A DNA stretch of 64,000 bases from Haematococcus lacustris (GCA_030144725.1 JASKMD010000031.1:2947775-3011774), one strand, 5' to 3'. Positions 32,868 to 50,693 are shown, counted from the stretch's first letter. Notes: generated from the letters alone by a model not told the origin. Made by a program: numbers and translations.

Positions 32868-33012
32868 GGGATCCGATATGCTGCTTATTGTGATAGCAAA
32901 TGAGGGCGACTATACAAACCTGGCTATGTATGTAAGATTGACCCGATGAGGACCCAATATCAACCCGGATTATGAAGAATTATTTGATCCTGTATTTTGC
33001 TTACACTTCAGA

Positions 33013-33693
33013 TATGTCTACAGTACTGTAGATGTCTACAGTACTGTCAATGGTCTTTCGAGGTAACTCGAGGTACCTACAGTACTGTAGACGTCTACAG
33101 CACTGTAGATGTCTACAGTACTGTAGACCTCTACAGTACTGTAGAGATCTACAGTACTGTAGATGTCTACAGTACTGTAGACATCTACAGTACTGTAAAA
33201 GGTCTCTCGAGGTGCTTCTAGGTACCTACAGTACTGTAGACATCTACAGTACTGTAGATGTCTACAGTACTGTAGATGTCTACAGTACTGTAGACATCTA
33301 CAGTACTGTAAATGGTCTCTCAAGGTGCTTTGAGGTACCTACAGTACTGTAGACATTTACAGTACTGTAGATGTCTACAGTACTGTAGACCTCTACAGTA
33401 CTGTAGATGTCTACAGTACTGTAGACATCTACAGTACTGTAGACATCTACAGTACTGTAAATGGTCTCTCGAGGTGCTTCGAGGTAGCTACATTACTGTA
33501 GATGTCTACAGTACTGTAGATGTCTACAGTACTGTAGATGTCTACAGTACTGTAAATGGCCTCGCGAGTACTCCGACAGTACTGTAGAGGTCTACAGTAC
33601 TGTAGATGTCTACAGTACTGTAGATGTCTACAGTACTGTCGGGGTACTCGCGAGGTACCGCGACAGTACTGTAGACCTCTACAGTACTGTAGC
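33013..33693. repeat. palindrome array 4, ~30 copies in five blocks
   Basis: Blocks of CTACAGTACTGTAG at 18-bp spacing, separated by spacers such as GGTCTCTCGAGGTGCTTCGAGGTA. It ends ~890 bp inside the right TIR, mirroring array 1 at the left. The last block contains GACAGTACTGTC variants around 33586-33666. Confidence 0.92.
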
Positions 33694-34560
33694 ATGGCCG
33701 TATCTCACCAACCGCGCAAAATCACGAATTTTAGTTTCAACCCCCAATCTTACAATGCCTTCATTTGACTATGTACCAAGTCCGAGGCTCTGAATCTCAA
33801 AAATGCTGTTACTAATTTGCCTGAGTGGCGGCTGCCATCGCCCATAAGGTCGACCGACGGCTTCGACGGGTGGAGAAGGGTCGTCGCTTCTATTCTTATC
33901 GTTGTGGCGGCCGGAAGTGCCTACACTTTGACGAAAGCCCCGGGCATGGCCAAACTTTTGGTGTGTTTCATGTTTTATCTGTATAAGTACCAGCTGGCAT
34001 TTTCATTCCGCCTACTGACGATACCGTTTGTGGAGATGTCCTATGTGGTTCCCCCGGGGCTCAGTGCAAGGCATTTTGTACGTTTGGCGTGCAGTTGAAG
34101 CTTTTCCAGAGTGTCCCACACCACCACTCGCCATAGACCGAGCTGATGCATGTTGAGGTCAAGTCAGCGCCAGGGTGCGAGCTGTGTGATACAGCTAGCT
34201 GCTGAAGAAGTTTCGGGTCCAAAGCCTCACGGCGTACCCCCTCAACCCGGCCATGAGACAAGCCTTTAGCAAGCAGCATGTGGCACACACTGTAGACACC
34301 CAGGAGGCACCTGGACATCGCCGAGGACATCGCCGCAACAGCACGCATACTTAAGGGCGCAAATAACAGCGATGGAGCGCTCCTGGCGTTGTGTGCTGGT
34401 AGGGGCCCCTGAACATTGGACGGGGTCGCGGACCAGCCAATCACCATAGGCCTGTTCCTCTTAGCCGATGCTAACGTGCGCGGCGCTGCGTCAAGGCGTG
34501 CCAATCTTACATCGTGGGGCGGTGTATAGAGTTAGTTAGGTCCGTCCGAAAAATGGGCAT
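33694..34560. other. right subterminal region, no gene firmly supported
   Basis: A plus-strand frame (33817-34098) and a minus-strand frame (34061-34504, ~147 codons) overlap end to end. Neither shows a known domain or clear splice sites. The minus-strand one has protein-like composition and could be a captured gene fragment. Confidence 0.35.
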
Positions 34561-34585
34561 TTTTTGGCTTGCTTGTCTAACCTGA
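34561..34585 (-). repeat. right terminal inverted repeat of the giant element
   Basis: The minus strand reads TCAGGTTAGACAAGCAAGCC. It is followed outside by the duplication TCATAAGT (34586-34593). One extra A at this end leaves the duplication as either 8 bp with an asymmetric tip or 7 bp with a TCAGG tip. Confidence 0.85.
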
Positions 34586-34682
34586 TCATAAGTAAGATGC
34601 AATTCAAATCTCACAGAATCTTGCATGCAGAAAAGAAACACAAACCTACCATTCATCTTAGCTGAGTGTCTGGACTGTTACA
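34586..34682 (-). repeat. right half of the split gypsy-2 LTR
   Basis: 97 bp, continuing the LTR from TCATAAGTAAGATGC to CTGTTACA, followed by the host duplication CCAAA (34683-34687). Confidence 0.88.
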
Positions 34683-35328
34683 CCAAATGACAGCAACCAC
34701 CTAGGAACGGGGCAGGGGGCAGGGTGCAGCTGTAGCCACGTAACCGTAGGCGGAGGCGGAGAGGTGTAGTGTAGCCGGCTATTGAGAGGGGTCGAACCTC
34801 TAGCACACTGACGGTTCTGTGCTGCAGCGGGGTATTATAGTCGTCCCCTCACCGCATAGGCGGTGACGGGTCACGCTCGGAGCGCACATGTCACGGTCCA
34901 AGGCATCACCCTCGGCCGGGACATGTGACGCGGTCGCGAGCGCATGTGCGGTCGACTCGGAAGTTATCGTATCGGGTAGCCAAGTAAGATTAACTCATAC
35001 TCGCTACTACAGCAGCTGGCAGAGAAGGTAAGGGTTGGTAGGACTGACTGTCTGGCTGTGTGACGAGGGGATGTAGTGGGTACAGCCACCAAGCATGCCA
35101 TGCATTCCAAGCGAAATCAGATGAGGCAGCTTTTAGTCTGCAGCAGCCCATGCAGCAATTGAGGGTAGGCAGATTGCAGTAGTGGCTGGGGTGATGCAGG
35201 GAGGTAGCAGAGATGGCTGCATTCCTGTGCATAGTCTGATGCCATGGCCATTACTGAGCACACTTCTTTTCTAAGTCTTTACTTTTGGGGGTTGGCTTGT
35301 ATCCACCCAAGCCCTGCCTCCTTAGTGT

Positions 35329-35360
<32 letters not shown>

Positions 35361-35361
35361 C
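34683..35361. repeat. segmental duplication, left part (paralogue of 59829-60480)
   Basis: Near-identical to 59829-60480, with a handful of substitutions. No gene is supported. Its end carries about ten AAC units (35329-35361) where the paralogue has two. Confidence 0.85.
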
Positions 35362-42003
<6,642 letters not shown>

Positions 42004-42362
42004 GGGCAATACTGAGCATGTTGATGATTACATGGCCAGGCGGATGAGCTGTGATGCCAACGCAGCTGAGACTGCAAGCTGCAGGGCGTAGACAGATAAG
42101 CAAAGGTATGGCAGGGCACGGACAGCGCTTGCCGAGTCCTGTTTGTGGCCAGCAGCACTGCCGCACTCCTACAAATTAGTCCCTGCATTCTTCCCTGCAC
42201 TCTTGGCCAACCTTGTCCGATCGGGCTGAAATTTTGATAGATGGTGTTTTGCAGAAAATAAAACATATTGCGGCTGGTGAAGTTTGGGGGTGGCATTGGC
42301 TACAACTCTCATGCCCTGCTGCCCCCCCTGTTGCTGCCCCTCCTCTGCCAAACTGCTGGCAA
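42004..42362. repeat. segmental duplication, right part (paralogue of 60509-60774)
   Basis: It matches 60509-60774 except for the 97-bp insertion at 42174-42270. Similarity ends near CACGCTCC (about 42377 at most). No gene. Confidence 0.8.
42174..42270. mobile_element. half-length CACTCCTAC-family insertion
   Basis: It starts CACTCCTACAAATTAG and stops at AAAACATATTG, the centre of the palindrome seen in the full copy at 59200-59438. CG is present on both sides (42172-42173 and 42271-42272). The empty site GCACTGCCGGCTGG is at about 60660-60673. Confidence 0.75.
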
Positions 42363-42377
42363 CCTCTGCACGCTCCA

Positions 42378-42862
42378 AGGCGCTTCGTGCCCTGGCCAGC
42401 CATGCCTTGGCGTGGCGGGGTGTTGGCAAACACAACATATTCGAAAGCACAGAACATATTCAAAACTGAACAACACAGATAAGGAAGTAACGCTTTGTTG
42501 TTTGTTGTGAACCTGTTGCACCACGCCAGCCGGGCCAGCCATCCAGCCATCAGACCTTGACTCAGGGCTTCAGGCCAGGTAGACGAGCAGGCGAGCATGA
42601 CACCTACCCCACAAGGAGCAATGTGCTAACTCTGACCCTTGCCTCACTCTAGTGCTCTGTCAAGTGACTGACACAGCTGGGCGCATTTGTATGTATGCTT
42701 GTCTACTTGCAGTGGGCTATGTCTTGATATTGACTCAACCCGCCCTGGACCGAATGGGACCATTGCCCCGGCAGGTCAAGTGAATGGGTCAGGTCTGCTA
42801 TACCCAGCCTGGAGCCAGTGGCATGGTAAGAGGTAAGCCGGGTGCAGGATCTGATGTGGTCT
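42378..42862. other. non-coding, nothing recognised
   Basis: Mixed DNA with two ACATATTC phrases related to the fold-back family interior. No gene is supported. Confidence 0.35.
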
Positions 42863-43209
42863 CACTCCTAGTATTTAATCCCTGCGTTTGTCCCTGCACA
42901 TTGCCGACCTTGCCCGATCAAGCCGAGATTTTGATAGATGGTACAAATAATACAAATAATAAAACATATTTTTCAGGAAAATATTGTGAAAAAATCAAAG
43001 GCGGTTGCGCTGTGGCCCTGGGGCGTAAGTGCAGGGATGAGTGCAGGGATAGGTTGCGGGCCACAGCGCAACAGCTTTTGTTTTTTTATAGATATTTTCG
43101 CAAAAAATATGTATTATTTTATGCAAACTACCATCTATCAAAATTATAGCCTGATCGGGCAAGGTTGGCAAAGTGCAGGGTTAAACGCAGGGATTAAGTT
43201 CTAGGAGTG
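42863..43209. mobile_element. fold-back MITE, CACTCCTA family, 347 bp
   Basis: The ends CACTCCTAGTATTTAATCC and its diverged complement ending CTAGGAGTG pair over about 90 bp, and an inner GCGCTGTGGCCC/GGGCCACAGCGC pair is also present. The 2-bp duplication is CT (42861-42862 and 43210-43211). Non-coding. Confidence 0.75.
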
Positions 43210-43841
43210 CTCCTGCCCATGGACCCTCACCCAGGACTCTGCCAGCTCCCAGCTAGCTGAGTGTCTGGACTGTTACACTCTCCCCCACTCCGAAAAGCTA
43301 CGTCCCGGAGCTTGCAGTTTTGAGATCAATCATGTTCAACAGCATGCAACAGCAGGCATGGACATGCAGGCAATGACAGGCAGGCAGGAACAGTCTTGCT
43401 TCAAGCTACATGCAACAGACAAGCGAATGCAACGAGCTCCATGCAAACCATGCTTGAACTATGAAATCAGAGTCTTGAGCTGACCGTCGTCTCGTTCTCC
43501 TCCTCCTCCTCCTCCAAAACTAACCGTGACAGAAACCGAGAAACAGAAGATGTGGTAGTTGTGTTCAGCGCAGGTTGCAATGGGTAATCAGTCCATGCCG
43601 GCTGCATAGTGCTTGAACAGAGTGGTGGGACATACGCAGACATATGCCTTGTCCCTAACCAAGACGATGGGTCCTCACATGTCAGGTTGGAGCCATTGTG
43701 CCAACAGGGATATAAAACCTGCGGAGCCCTCAGCCAGTGTGGAACAACAGATTGCCCGCGATTGTGAACTGGCGTGATTTGCCAGCAAGTATGATTTGTT
43801 GGGTGACAGAGTGCGAGTGATCTGTGACATACGCAGACATA

Positions 43842-45395
43842 CACAGTAAGGTTCCTAATGTGAACAATTTTTGGCGTCTCAGGCCCATTGCTGCTCCATT
43901 TCGGTACATTTATGACAGCTGAGCACATAGCCGTGCAACCCTTCATAACAGCTCTCCACAGTGCCCTCAATCGTCTCCTTATGCCCAATAGCAGCAAAGA
44001 TATGACATGTTTTAGCACCGTACCCCCAAAAAACCAGTTTTACACTGAAAGTCCCCTAATGTGAACATGTCGTTCCTCCTGTCCACCTACTTATAGATTG
44101 GCACCACAACTTTTGTAGAAGCAGCTACCCATCCCAACGCCCCTATCAAAGCCAGCAGCTCGTCAAAACATGATCCAGTGGCAGTCCAGAGGCACTCAAA
44201 ACTGTACACATGGACATGCAAGCATGCTACTTGCAAGATCGCTTGCTGGCCTTTGCAGCTTTCTTTGCTGCCTCAGCAACCACCTCATGCATGAAATAGA
44301 ACCTATCCTCTCTTGGGAAACGTAAGCTGGGCCGCGGTTGGGCTGATCGCTGAGCTGCAACACGCAACATTGCGGCGTCGACTGTCAAGGGGACCCAGGG
44401 CTTGATTTTTGGTTGCCACCCTCCATGCTGGCTGCTGCTGCTGCTAGCATGTTATCCTTGTCTGGGGGGTGAAAGCCATTTCTCAAGTGCACGCTCTTCT
44501 CAAATGCCGCCCGACATGTATTGTTATCGGTTTTTTATTATGTATTTCAAGTAATTAATTATAACTAAATGCCGCATGAACCCCTGACGCCAATTCTTGC
44601 CAGGGGCCTTCCCCTTGAAGGGGCTCACTTTACCCTTGCGCTCCGTGACCCGCTGCGTCGTCCTCACAGCTGCAAGCAATGCTGTCTTGGTGACCCCCAC
44701 ACCCTGCTGCTGGCCCCTCACTACCAAGTCCCGCAGCTGCTCCTCTTCCACAGCTGACAAAGCTGTTGGGCGCCCACGTTTTGCAATCACCCCACCCCGC
44801 TTGATGACTCTGAGGAGGGTGGTGTATGGAACGCCATGTTCCCGGGCCACAGCTGCCATGGATGGCTGTGGCTGGCCCCTCTTGACCTTCAAGTAAGCAC
44901 CAGCAGCTGCCAAGAGCCTTCTGGGCCTCTCGCTTGCGCTGTCTTGAGCCAAGCTGGACTGTCGAGAAGCACCAGTGGTCGATTTGGCCATAGGGGCTGG
45001 TGGTGTGTGGTAGGACCTGGGCACATGTGGCCAAAAAATTGACATGCGAGCTTAGAAAGAATACTTTCGACGCAAGGCTGCGGCCAAAGGGTAGCAGAAG
45101 ATAGAAGCGCACTAGCTGTGCTACATTGGGTACCCACCAAGGTGTCTAGAAGGGCGGCGCTCGCATGGGTAACTCGTCGCGCTGGTGCACGCGGGGCCTT
45201 AACGGCCGGTAGGGTTCAAACGGGCGTGACCGGCGACAGCCACATCTCAGCCGACAAAACGCGATAGTCCGCCCCAAACCGACTCACACCATCCTCACAA
45301 CCTTCAACGATCGTGTATTAAAGAAGGCACGTTTTGAAGGGCGGAAATGGGAGAACGGCCAATATAGGCCTAACCGGATTAGGAACCTTACTGTG
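43842..45395 (-). mobile_element. pogo/Tigger-like deleted transposon, copy 1
   Basis: 1554 bp, ends CACAGTAAGGTTCCTAAT and its complement, TA on both sides (43840-43841 and 45396-45397). The empty site is visible near 3473-3490 (GCAGACATATGCC). It differs from copies 2 and 3 by several small indels. Confidence 0.88.
44524..45045 (-). pseudogene. pogo-like transposase N-terminal fragment, copy 1
   Basis: About 173 codons. The product carries a psq-type helix-turn-helix (around residues 55-85, YTTLLRVIKRGG) and a CENP-B/Tc5-type second DNA-binding helix region (RGRPTALSAVEEEQLRDLV through VTKTALLAAV), then the PFKGKAPGKNW segment that normally precedes the DDE domain. The DDE catalytic core is deleted. 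Farther along (about 44220-44500) the C-terminal region resumes (AFEKS-like, then HPPDKDN). The product could bind TIRs but not catalyse transposition. Confidence 0.8.
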
Positions 45396-45397
45396 TA

Positions 45398-45512
45398 TGC
45401 CTTGTCCCTAACCAGGGCTGTCAGCAGAGGGTGGCTCACCGGCAGTGGCACCACCACTCGGCCCAGCGGGCGGTTCGCGCAGCGGATATTAGGCGGCCGG
45501 CATGGGCCCAAA
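45398..45512. repeat. array junction and LTR left flank, unit 2
   Basis: 16 bp of gypsy-2 interior followed by the host flank copied from about 2562-2688, ending in CCAAA before the LTR at 45513. Confidence 0.75.
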
Positions 45513-45936
45513 TGTAACAATAGTGTTTGTGCGGTCAGGATGCATGGTCGGCTGAGGCATAAGTGCCGGCTTGCAGCCGTCGAGCATGCTGACTTGTGCG
45601 GCTATTGTTGCCGCTGCGGCTGTCTACATACTTATCGACAGCCTCCGAGTCGCGCAGTGGGTAGTGCAGTGTACTTACATCGTGAAGACGTCGTAAAGAA
45701 CTAATCCATCAAGAGAAGAGTAGTCATTGCAAGCATTGTAGTGTTTGTCAAGAAGCAACACCATCCAAGTACCAAGCCCTCTTAGAAATCCAGAAGTCCC
45801 CCAAAGAAGTCCAGGAACCTTTAGCATCGCAAGATCTCGTCATAAGTAAGATGCAATTCAAATCTCACAGAATCTTGCATGCAAAAAAGAAACACAAACC
45901 TACCATTCATCCTAGCTGAGTGTCTGGACTGTTACA
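45513..45936 (-). repeat. gypsy-2 LTR in array unit 2
   Basis: 424 bp, nearly identical to 2689-3112. The polypurine tract follows at 45937. Confidence 0.9.
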
Positions 45937-46510
45937 CTCTCCCCCACTCCGAAAAGCTACGTCCCGGAGCTTGCAGTTTTGAGATCAATCATGTTCAACA
46001 GCATGCAACAGCAGGCATGGACATGCAGGCAATGACAGGCAGGCAGGAACAGTCTTGCTTCAAGCTACATGCAACAGACAAGCGAATGCAACGAGCTCCA
46101 TGCAAACCATGCTTGAACTATGAAATCAGAGTCTTGAGCTGACCGTTGTCTCGTTCTCCTCCTCCTCCTCCTCCAAAACTAACCGTGACAGAAACCGAGA
46201 AACAGAAGATGTGGTAGTTGTGTTCAGCGCAGGTTGCAATGGGTAATCAGTCCATGCCGGCTGCATAGTGCTTGAACAGAGTGGTGGGACATACGCAGAC
46301 ATATGCCTTGTCCCTAACCAAGACGATGGGTGTATCATGTGCCTCACATGTCAGGTTGGAGCCATTGTGCCAACAGGGATATAAAACCTGCGGAGCCCTC
46401 AGCCAGTGTGGAACAACAGATTGCCCGCGATTGTGAACTGGCGTGATTTGCCAGCAAGTATGATTTGTTGGGTGACAGAGTGCGAGTGATCTGTGACATA
46501 CGCAGACATA
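45937..46510 (-). pseudogene. gypsy-2 interior remnant, unit 2
   Basis: Same block as the start of 3113-3838, cut by the pogo insertion at 46511. No intact frame. Confidence 0.75.
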
Positions 46511-48043
46511 CACAGTAAGGTTCCTAATGTGAACAATTTTTGGCGTCTCAGGCCCATTGCTGCTCCATTTCGGTACATTTATGACAGCTGAGCACATAGC
46601 CGTGCAACCCTTCATAACAGCTCTCCACAGTGCCCTCAATCGTCTCCTTATGCCCAATAGCAGCAAAGATATGACATGTTTTAGCACCGTACCCCCAAAA
46701 AACCAGTTGTACACTGAAAGTCCCCTAATGTGAACATGTCGTTCCTCCTGTCCACCTACTTATAGATTGGCACCACAACTTTTGTAGAAGCAGCTACCCA
46801 TCCCAACGCCCCTATCAAAAACATGATCCAGTGGCAGTCCAGAGGCACTCAAAACTGTACACATGGACATGCAAGCATGGTACTTGCAAGATCGCTTGCT
46901 GGCCTTTGCAGCTTTCTTTGCTGCCTCAGCAACCACCTCATGCATGAAATAGAAACTATCCTCTCTTGGGAAACGTAAGCTGGGCCGCGGTTGGGCTGAT
47001 CGCTGAGCTGCAACACGCAACATTGCGGCGTCGACTGTCAAGGGGACCCAGGGCTTGATTTTTGGTTGCTCCATGCTGGCTGCTGCTGCTGCTAGCATGT
47101 TATCCTTGTCTGGGGGGTGAAAGCCATTTCTCAAGTGCACGCTCTTCTCAAATGCCGCCCGACATGTATTGTTATCGGTTTTTTATTATGTATTTCAAGT
47201 AATTAATTATAACTAAATGCCGCATGAACCCCTGACGCCAATTCTTGCCAGGGGCCTTCCCCTTGAAGGGGCTCACTTTACCCTTGCGCTCCGTGACCCG
47301 CTGCGTCGTCCTCACAGCTGCAAGCAATGCTGTCTTGGTGACCCCCACACCCTGCTGCTGGCCCCTCACTACCAAGTCCCGCAGCTGCTCCTCTTCCACA
47401 GCTGACAAAGCTGTTGGGCGCCCACGTTTTGCAATCACCCCACCCCGCTTGATGACTCTGAGGAGGGTGGTGTATGGAACGCCATGTTCCCGGGCCACAG
47501 CTGCCATGGATGGCTGTGGCTGGCCCCTCTTGACCTTCAAGTAAGCACCAGCAGCTGCCAAGAGCCTTCTGGGCCTCTCGCTTGCGCTGTCTTGAGCCAA
47601 GCTGGACTGTCGAGAAGCACCAGTGGTCGATTTGGCCATAGGGGCTGGTGGTGTGTGGTAGGACCTGGGCACATGTGGCCAAAAAATTGACATGCGAGCT
47701 TAGAAAGAATACTTTCGACGCAAGGCTGCGGCCAAAGGGTAGCAGAAGATAGAAGCGCACTAGCTGTGCTACATTGGGTACCCACCAAGGTGTCTAGAAG
47801 GGCGGCGCTCGCATGGGTAACTCGTCGCGCTGGTGCACGCGGGGCCTTAACGGCCGGTAGGGTTCAAACGGGCGTGACCGGCGACAGCCACATCTCAGCC
47901 GACAAAACGCGATAGTCCGCCCCAAACCGACTCACACCATCCTCAAAACCTTTAACGATCGTGTATTAAAGAAGGCACGTTTTGAAGGGCGGAAATGGGA
48001 GAACGGCCAATATAGGCCTAACCGGATTAGGAACCTTACTGTG
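46511..48043 (-). mobile_element. pogo/Tigger-like deleted transposon, copy 2
   Basis: 1533 bp, same ends and TA duplication as copy 1. Minus-strand frames at 47172-47693 (DNA-binding N-terminus) and 46760-47140 (C-terminal tail) flank the missing DDE core. Confidence 0.88.
47172..47693 (-). pseudogene. pogo-like transposase N-terminal fragment, copy 2
   Basis: Same 173-residue product as copies 1 and 3. Identity across copies reflects recent tandem duplication rather than demonstrated selection. Confidence 0.8.
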
Positions 48044-48160
48044 TATGCCTTGTCCCTAACCAGGGCTGTCAGCAGAGGGTGGCTCACCGGCAGTGGCACC
48101 ACCACTCGGCCCAGCGGGCGGTTCGCGCAGCGGATATTAGGCGGCCGGCATGGGCCCAAA

Positions 48161-48584
48161 TGTAACAATAGTGTTTGTGCGGTCAGGATGCATGGTCGGC
48201 TGAGGCATAAGTGCCGGCTTGCAGCCGTCGAGCATGCTGACTTGTGCGGCTATTGTTGCCGCTGCGGCTGTCTACATACTTATCGACAGCCTCCGAGTCG
48301 CGCAGTGGGTAGTGCAGTGTACTTACATCGTGAAGACGTCGTAAAGAACTAATCCATCAAGAGAAGAGTAGTCATTGCAAGCATTGTAGTGTTTGTCAAG
48401 AAGCAACACCATCCAAGTACCAAGCCCTCTTAGAAATCCAGAAGTCCCCCAAAGAAGTCCAGGAACCTTTAGCATCGCAAGATCTCGTCATAAGTAAGAT
48501 GCAATTCAAATCTCACAGAATCTTGCATGCAAAAAAGAAACACAAACCTACCATTCATCCTAGCTGAGTGTCTGGACTGTTACA
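48161..48584 (-). repeat. gypsy-2 LTR in array unit 3
   Basis: 424 bp, exactly 2648 bp after the unit-2 LTR. Interior remnant 48585-49158 follows. Confidence 0.9.
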
Positions 48585-49158
48585 CTCTCCCCCACTCCGA
48601 AAAGCTACGTCCCGGAGCTTGCAGTTTTGAGATCAATCATGTTCAACAGCATGCAACAGCAGGCATGGACATGCAGGCAATGACAGGCAGGCAGGAACAG
48701 TCTTGCTTCAAGCTACATGCAACAGACAAGCGAATGCAACGAGCTCCATGCAAACCATGCTTGAACTATGAAATCAGAGTCTTGAGCTGACCGTTGTCTC
48801 GTTCTCCTCCTCCTCCTCCTCCAAAACTAACCGTGACAGAAACCGAGAAACAGAAGATGTGGTAGTTGTGTTCAGCGCAGGTTGCAATGGGTAATCAGTC
48901 CATGCCGGCTGCATAGTGCTTGAACAGAGTGGTGGGACATACGCAGACATATGCCTTGTCCCTAACCAAGACGATGGGTGTATCATGTGCCTCACATGTC
49001 AGGTTGGAGCCATTGTGCCAACAGGGATATAAAACCTGCGGAGCCCTCAGCCAGTGTGGAACAACAGATTGCCCGCGATTGTGAACTGGCGTGATTTGCC
49101 AGCAAGTATGATTTGTTGGGTGACAGAGTGCGAGTGATCTGTGACATACGCAGACATA

Positions 49159-50693
49159 CACAGTAAGGTTCCTAATGTGAACAATTTTTGGCGTCTCAGG
49201 CCCATTGCTGCTCCATTTCGGTACATTTATGACAGCTGAGCACATAGCCGTGCAACCCTTCATAACAGCTCTCCACAGTGCCCTCAATCGTCTCCTTATG
49301 CCCAATAGCAGCAAAGATATGACATGTTTTAGCACCGTACCCCCAAAAAACCAGTTGTACACTGAAAGTCCCCTAATGTGAACATGTCGTTCCTCCTGTC
49401 CACCTACTTATAGATTGGCACCACAACTTTTGTAGAAGCAGCTACCCATCCCAACGCCCCTATCAAAAACATGATCCAGTGGCAGTCCAGAGGCACTCAA
49501 AACTGTACACATGGACATGCAAGCATGGTACTTGCAAGATCGCTTGCTGGCCTTTGCAGCTTTCTTTGCTGCCTCAGCAACCACCTCATGCATGAAATAG
49601 AAACTATCCTCTCTTGGGAAACGTAAGCTGGGCCGCGGTTGGGCTGATCGCTGAGCTGCAACACGCAACATTGCGGCGTCGACTGTCAAGGGGACCCAGG
49701 GCTTGATTTTTGGTTGCTCCATGCTGGCTGCTGCTGCTGCTAGCATGTTATCCTTGTCTGGGGGGTGAAAGCCATTTCTCAAGTGCACGCTCTTCTCAAA
49801 TGCCGCCCGACATGTATTGTTATCGGTTTTTTATTATGTATTTCAAGTAATTAATTATAACTAAATGCCGCATGAACCCCTGACGCCAATTCTTGCCAGG
49901 GGCCTTCCCCTTGAAGGGGCTCACTTTACCCTTGCGCTCCGTGACCCGCTGCGTCGTCCTCACAGCTGCAAGCAATGCTGTCTTGGTGACCCCCACACCC
50001 TGCTGCTGGCCCCTCACTACCAAGTCCCGCAGCTGCTCCTCTTCCACAGCTGACAAAGCTGTTGGGCGCCCACGTTTTGCAATCACCCCACCCCGCTTGA
50101 TGACTCTGAGGAGGGTGGTGTATGGAACGCCATGTTCCCGGGCCACAGCTGCCATGGATGGCTGTGGCTGGCCCCTCTTGACCTTCAAGTAAGCACCAGC
50201 AGCTGCCAAGAGCCTTCTGGGCCTCTCGCTTGCGCTGTCTTGAGCCAAGCTGGACTGTCGAGAAGCACCAGTGGTCGATTTGGCCATAGGGGCTGGTGGT
50301 GTGTGGTAGGACCTGGGCACATGTGGCCAAAAAATTGACATGCGAGCTTAGAAAGAATACTTTCGACGCAAGGCTGCGGCCAAAGGGTAGCAGAAGATAG
50401 AAGCGCACTAGCTGTGCTACATTGGGTACCCACCAAGGTGTCTAGAAGGGCGGCGCTCGCATGGGTAACTCGTCGCGCTGGTGCACGCGGGGCCTTAACG
50501 GCCGGTAGGGTTCAAACGGGCGTGACCGGCGACAGCCACATCTCAGCCGACAAAACGCGATAGTCCGCCCCAAACCGACTCACACCATCCTCAAAACCTT
50601 TAACGATCGTGTATTAAAGAAGGCACGTGTTTTGAAGGGCGGAAATGGGAGAACGGCCAATATAGGCCTAACCGGATTAGGAACCTTACTGTG
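49159..50693 (-). mobile_element. pogo/Tigger-like deleted transposon, copy 3
   Basis: 1535 bp, TA-flanked. Differs from copy 2 by a 2-bp insertion (GTGT near 50628) and few other changes. Contains frames 49820-50341 and 49408-49788 on the minus strand. Confidence 0.88.
49820..50341 (-). pseudogene. pogo-like transposase N-terminal fragment, copy 3
   Basis: As copies 1 and 2: helix-turn-helix DNA-binding part retained, DDE catalytic domain absent. Confidence 0.8.

Larger units (their letters stand above)
12186..34585. mobile_element. 22.4-kb DNA transposon with CACTA-like transposase and dioxygenase gene
   Basis: The terminal inverted repeats are CAGGCTAGACAAGCAAG at 12186 and its complement with one mismatch ending at 34585 (GCTTGTCTAACCTG plus A). 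The flanks are the 8-bp duplication TCATAAGT (12178-12185 and 34586-34593), and on either side lie the two halves of one gypsy-2 LTR. Inside are a ten-exon minus-strand transposase gene, a divergent plus-strand multi-exon gene ending in a 2OG-Fe(II) dioxygenase domain, a third plus-strand gene, and four arrays of a 14-bp palindrome found only within these limits. Intact splice phases suggest a recently active element. Whether it is one unit or a nest is inferred from ends, duplication and shared arrays. Confidence 0.85.

Noticed and set aside
12905..33693. CRISPR-like regular repeats
   Set aside because: Spacers are 4 bp and not unique, repeats are perfect palindromes in a eukaryotic context, and no cas genes are present.
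34765..34835. tRNA-like T-arm (AGAGG TTCGACC CCTCT on the minus strand), also near 59930
   Set aside because: No 5' strand pairs with the following acceptor-like sequence and no D or anticodon arm forms.
44630..45112. 160-codon frame overlapping the pogo fragment
   Set aside because: Alternate-frame shadow of the DNA-binding domain, which is recognisable in the other frame.
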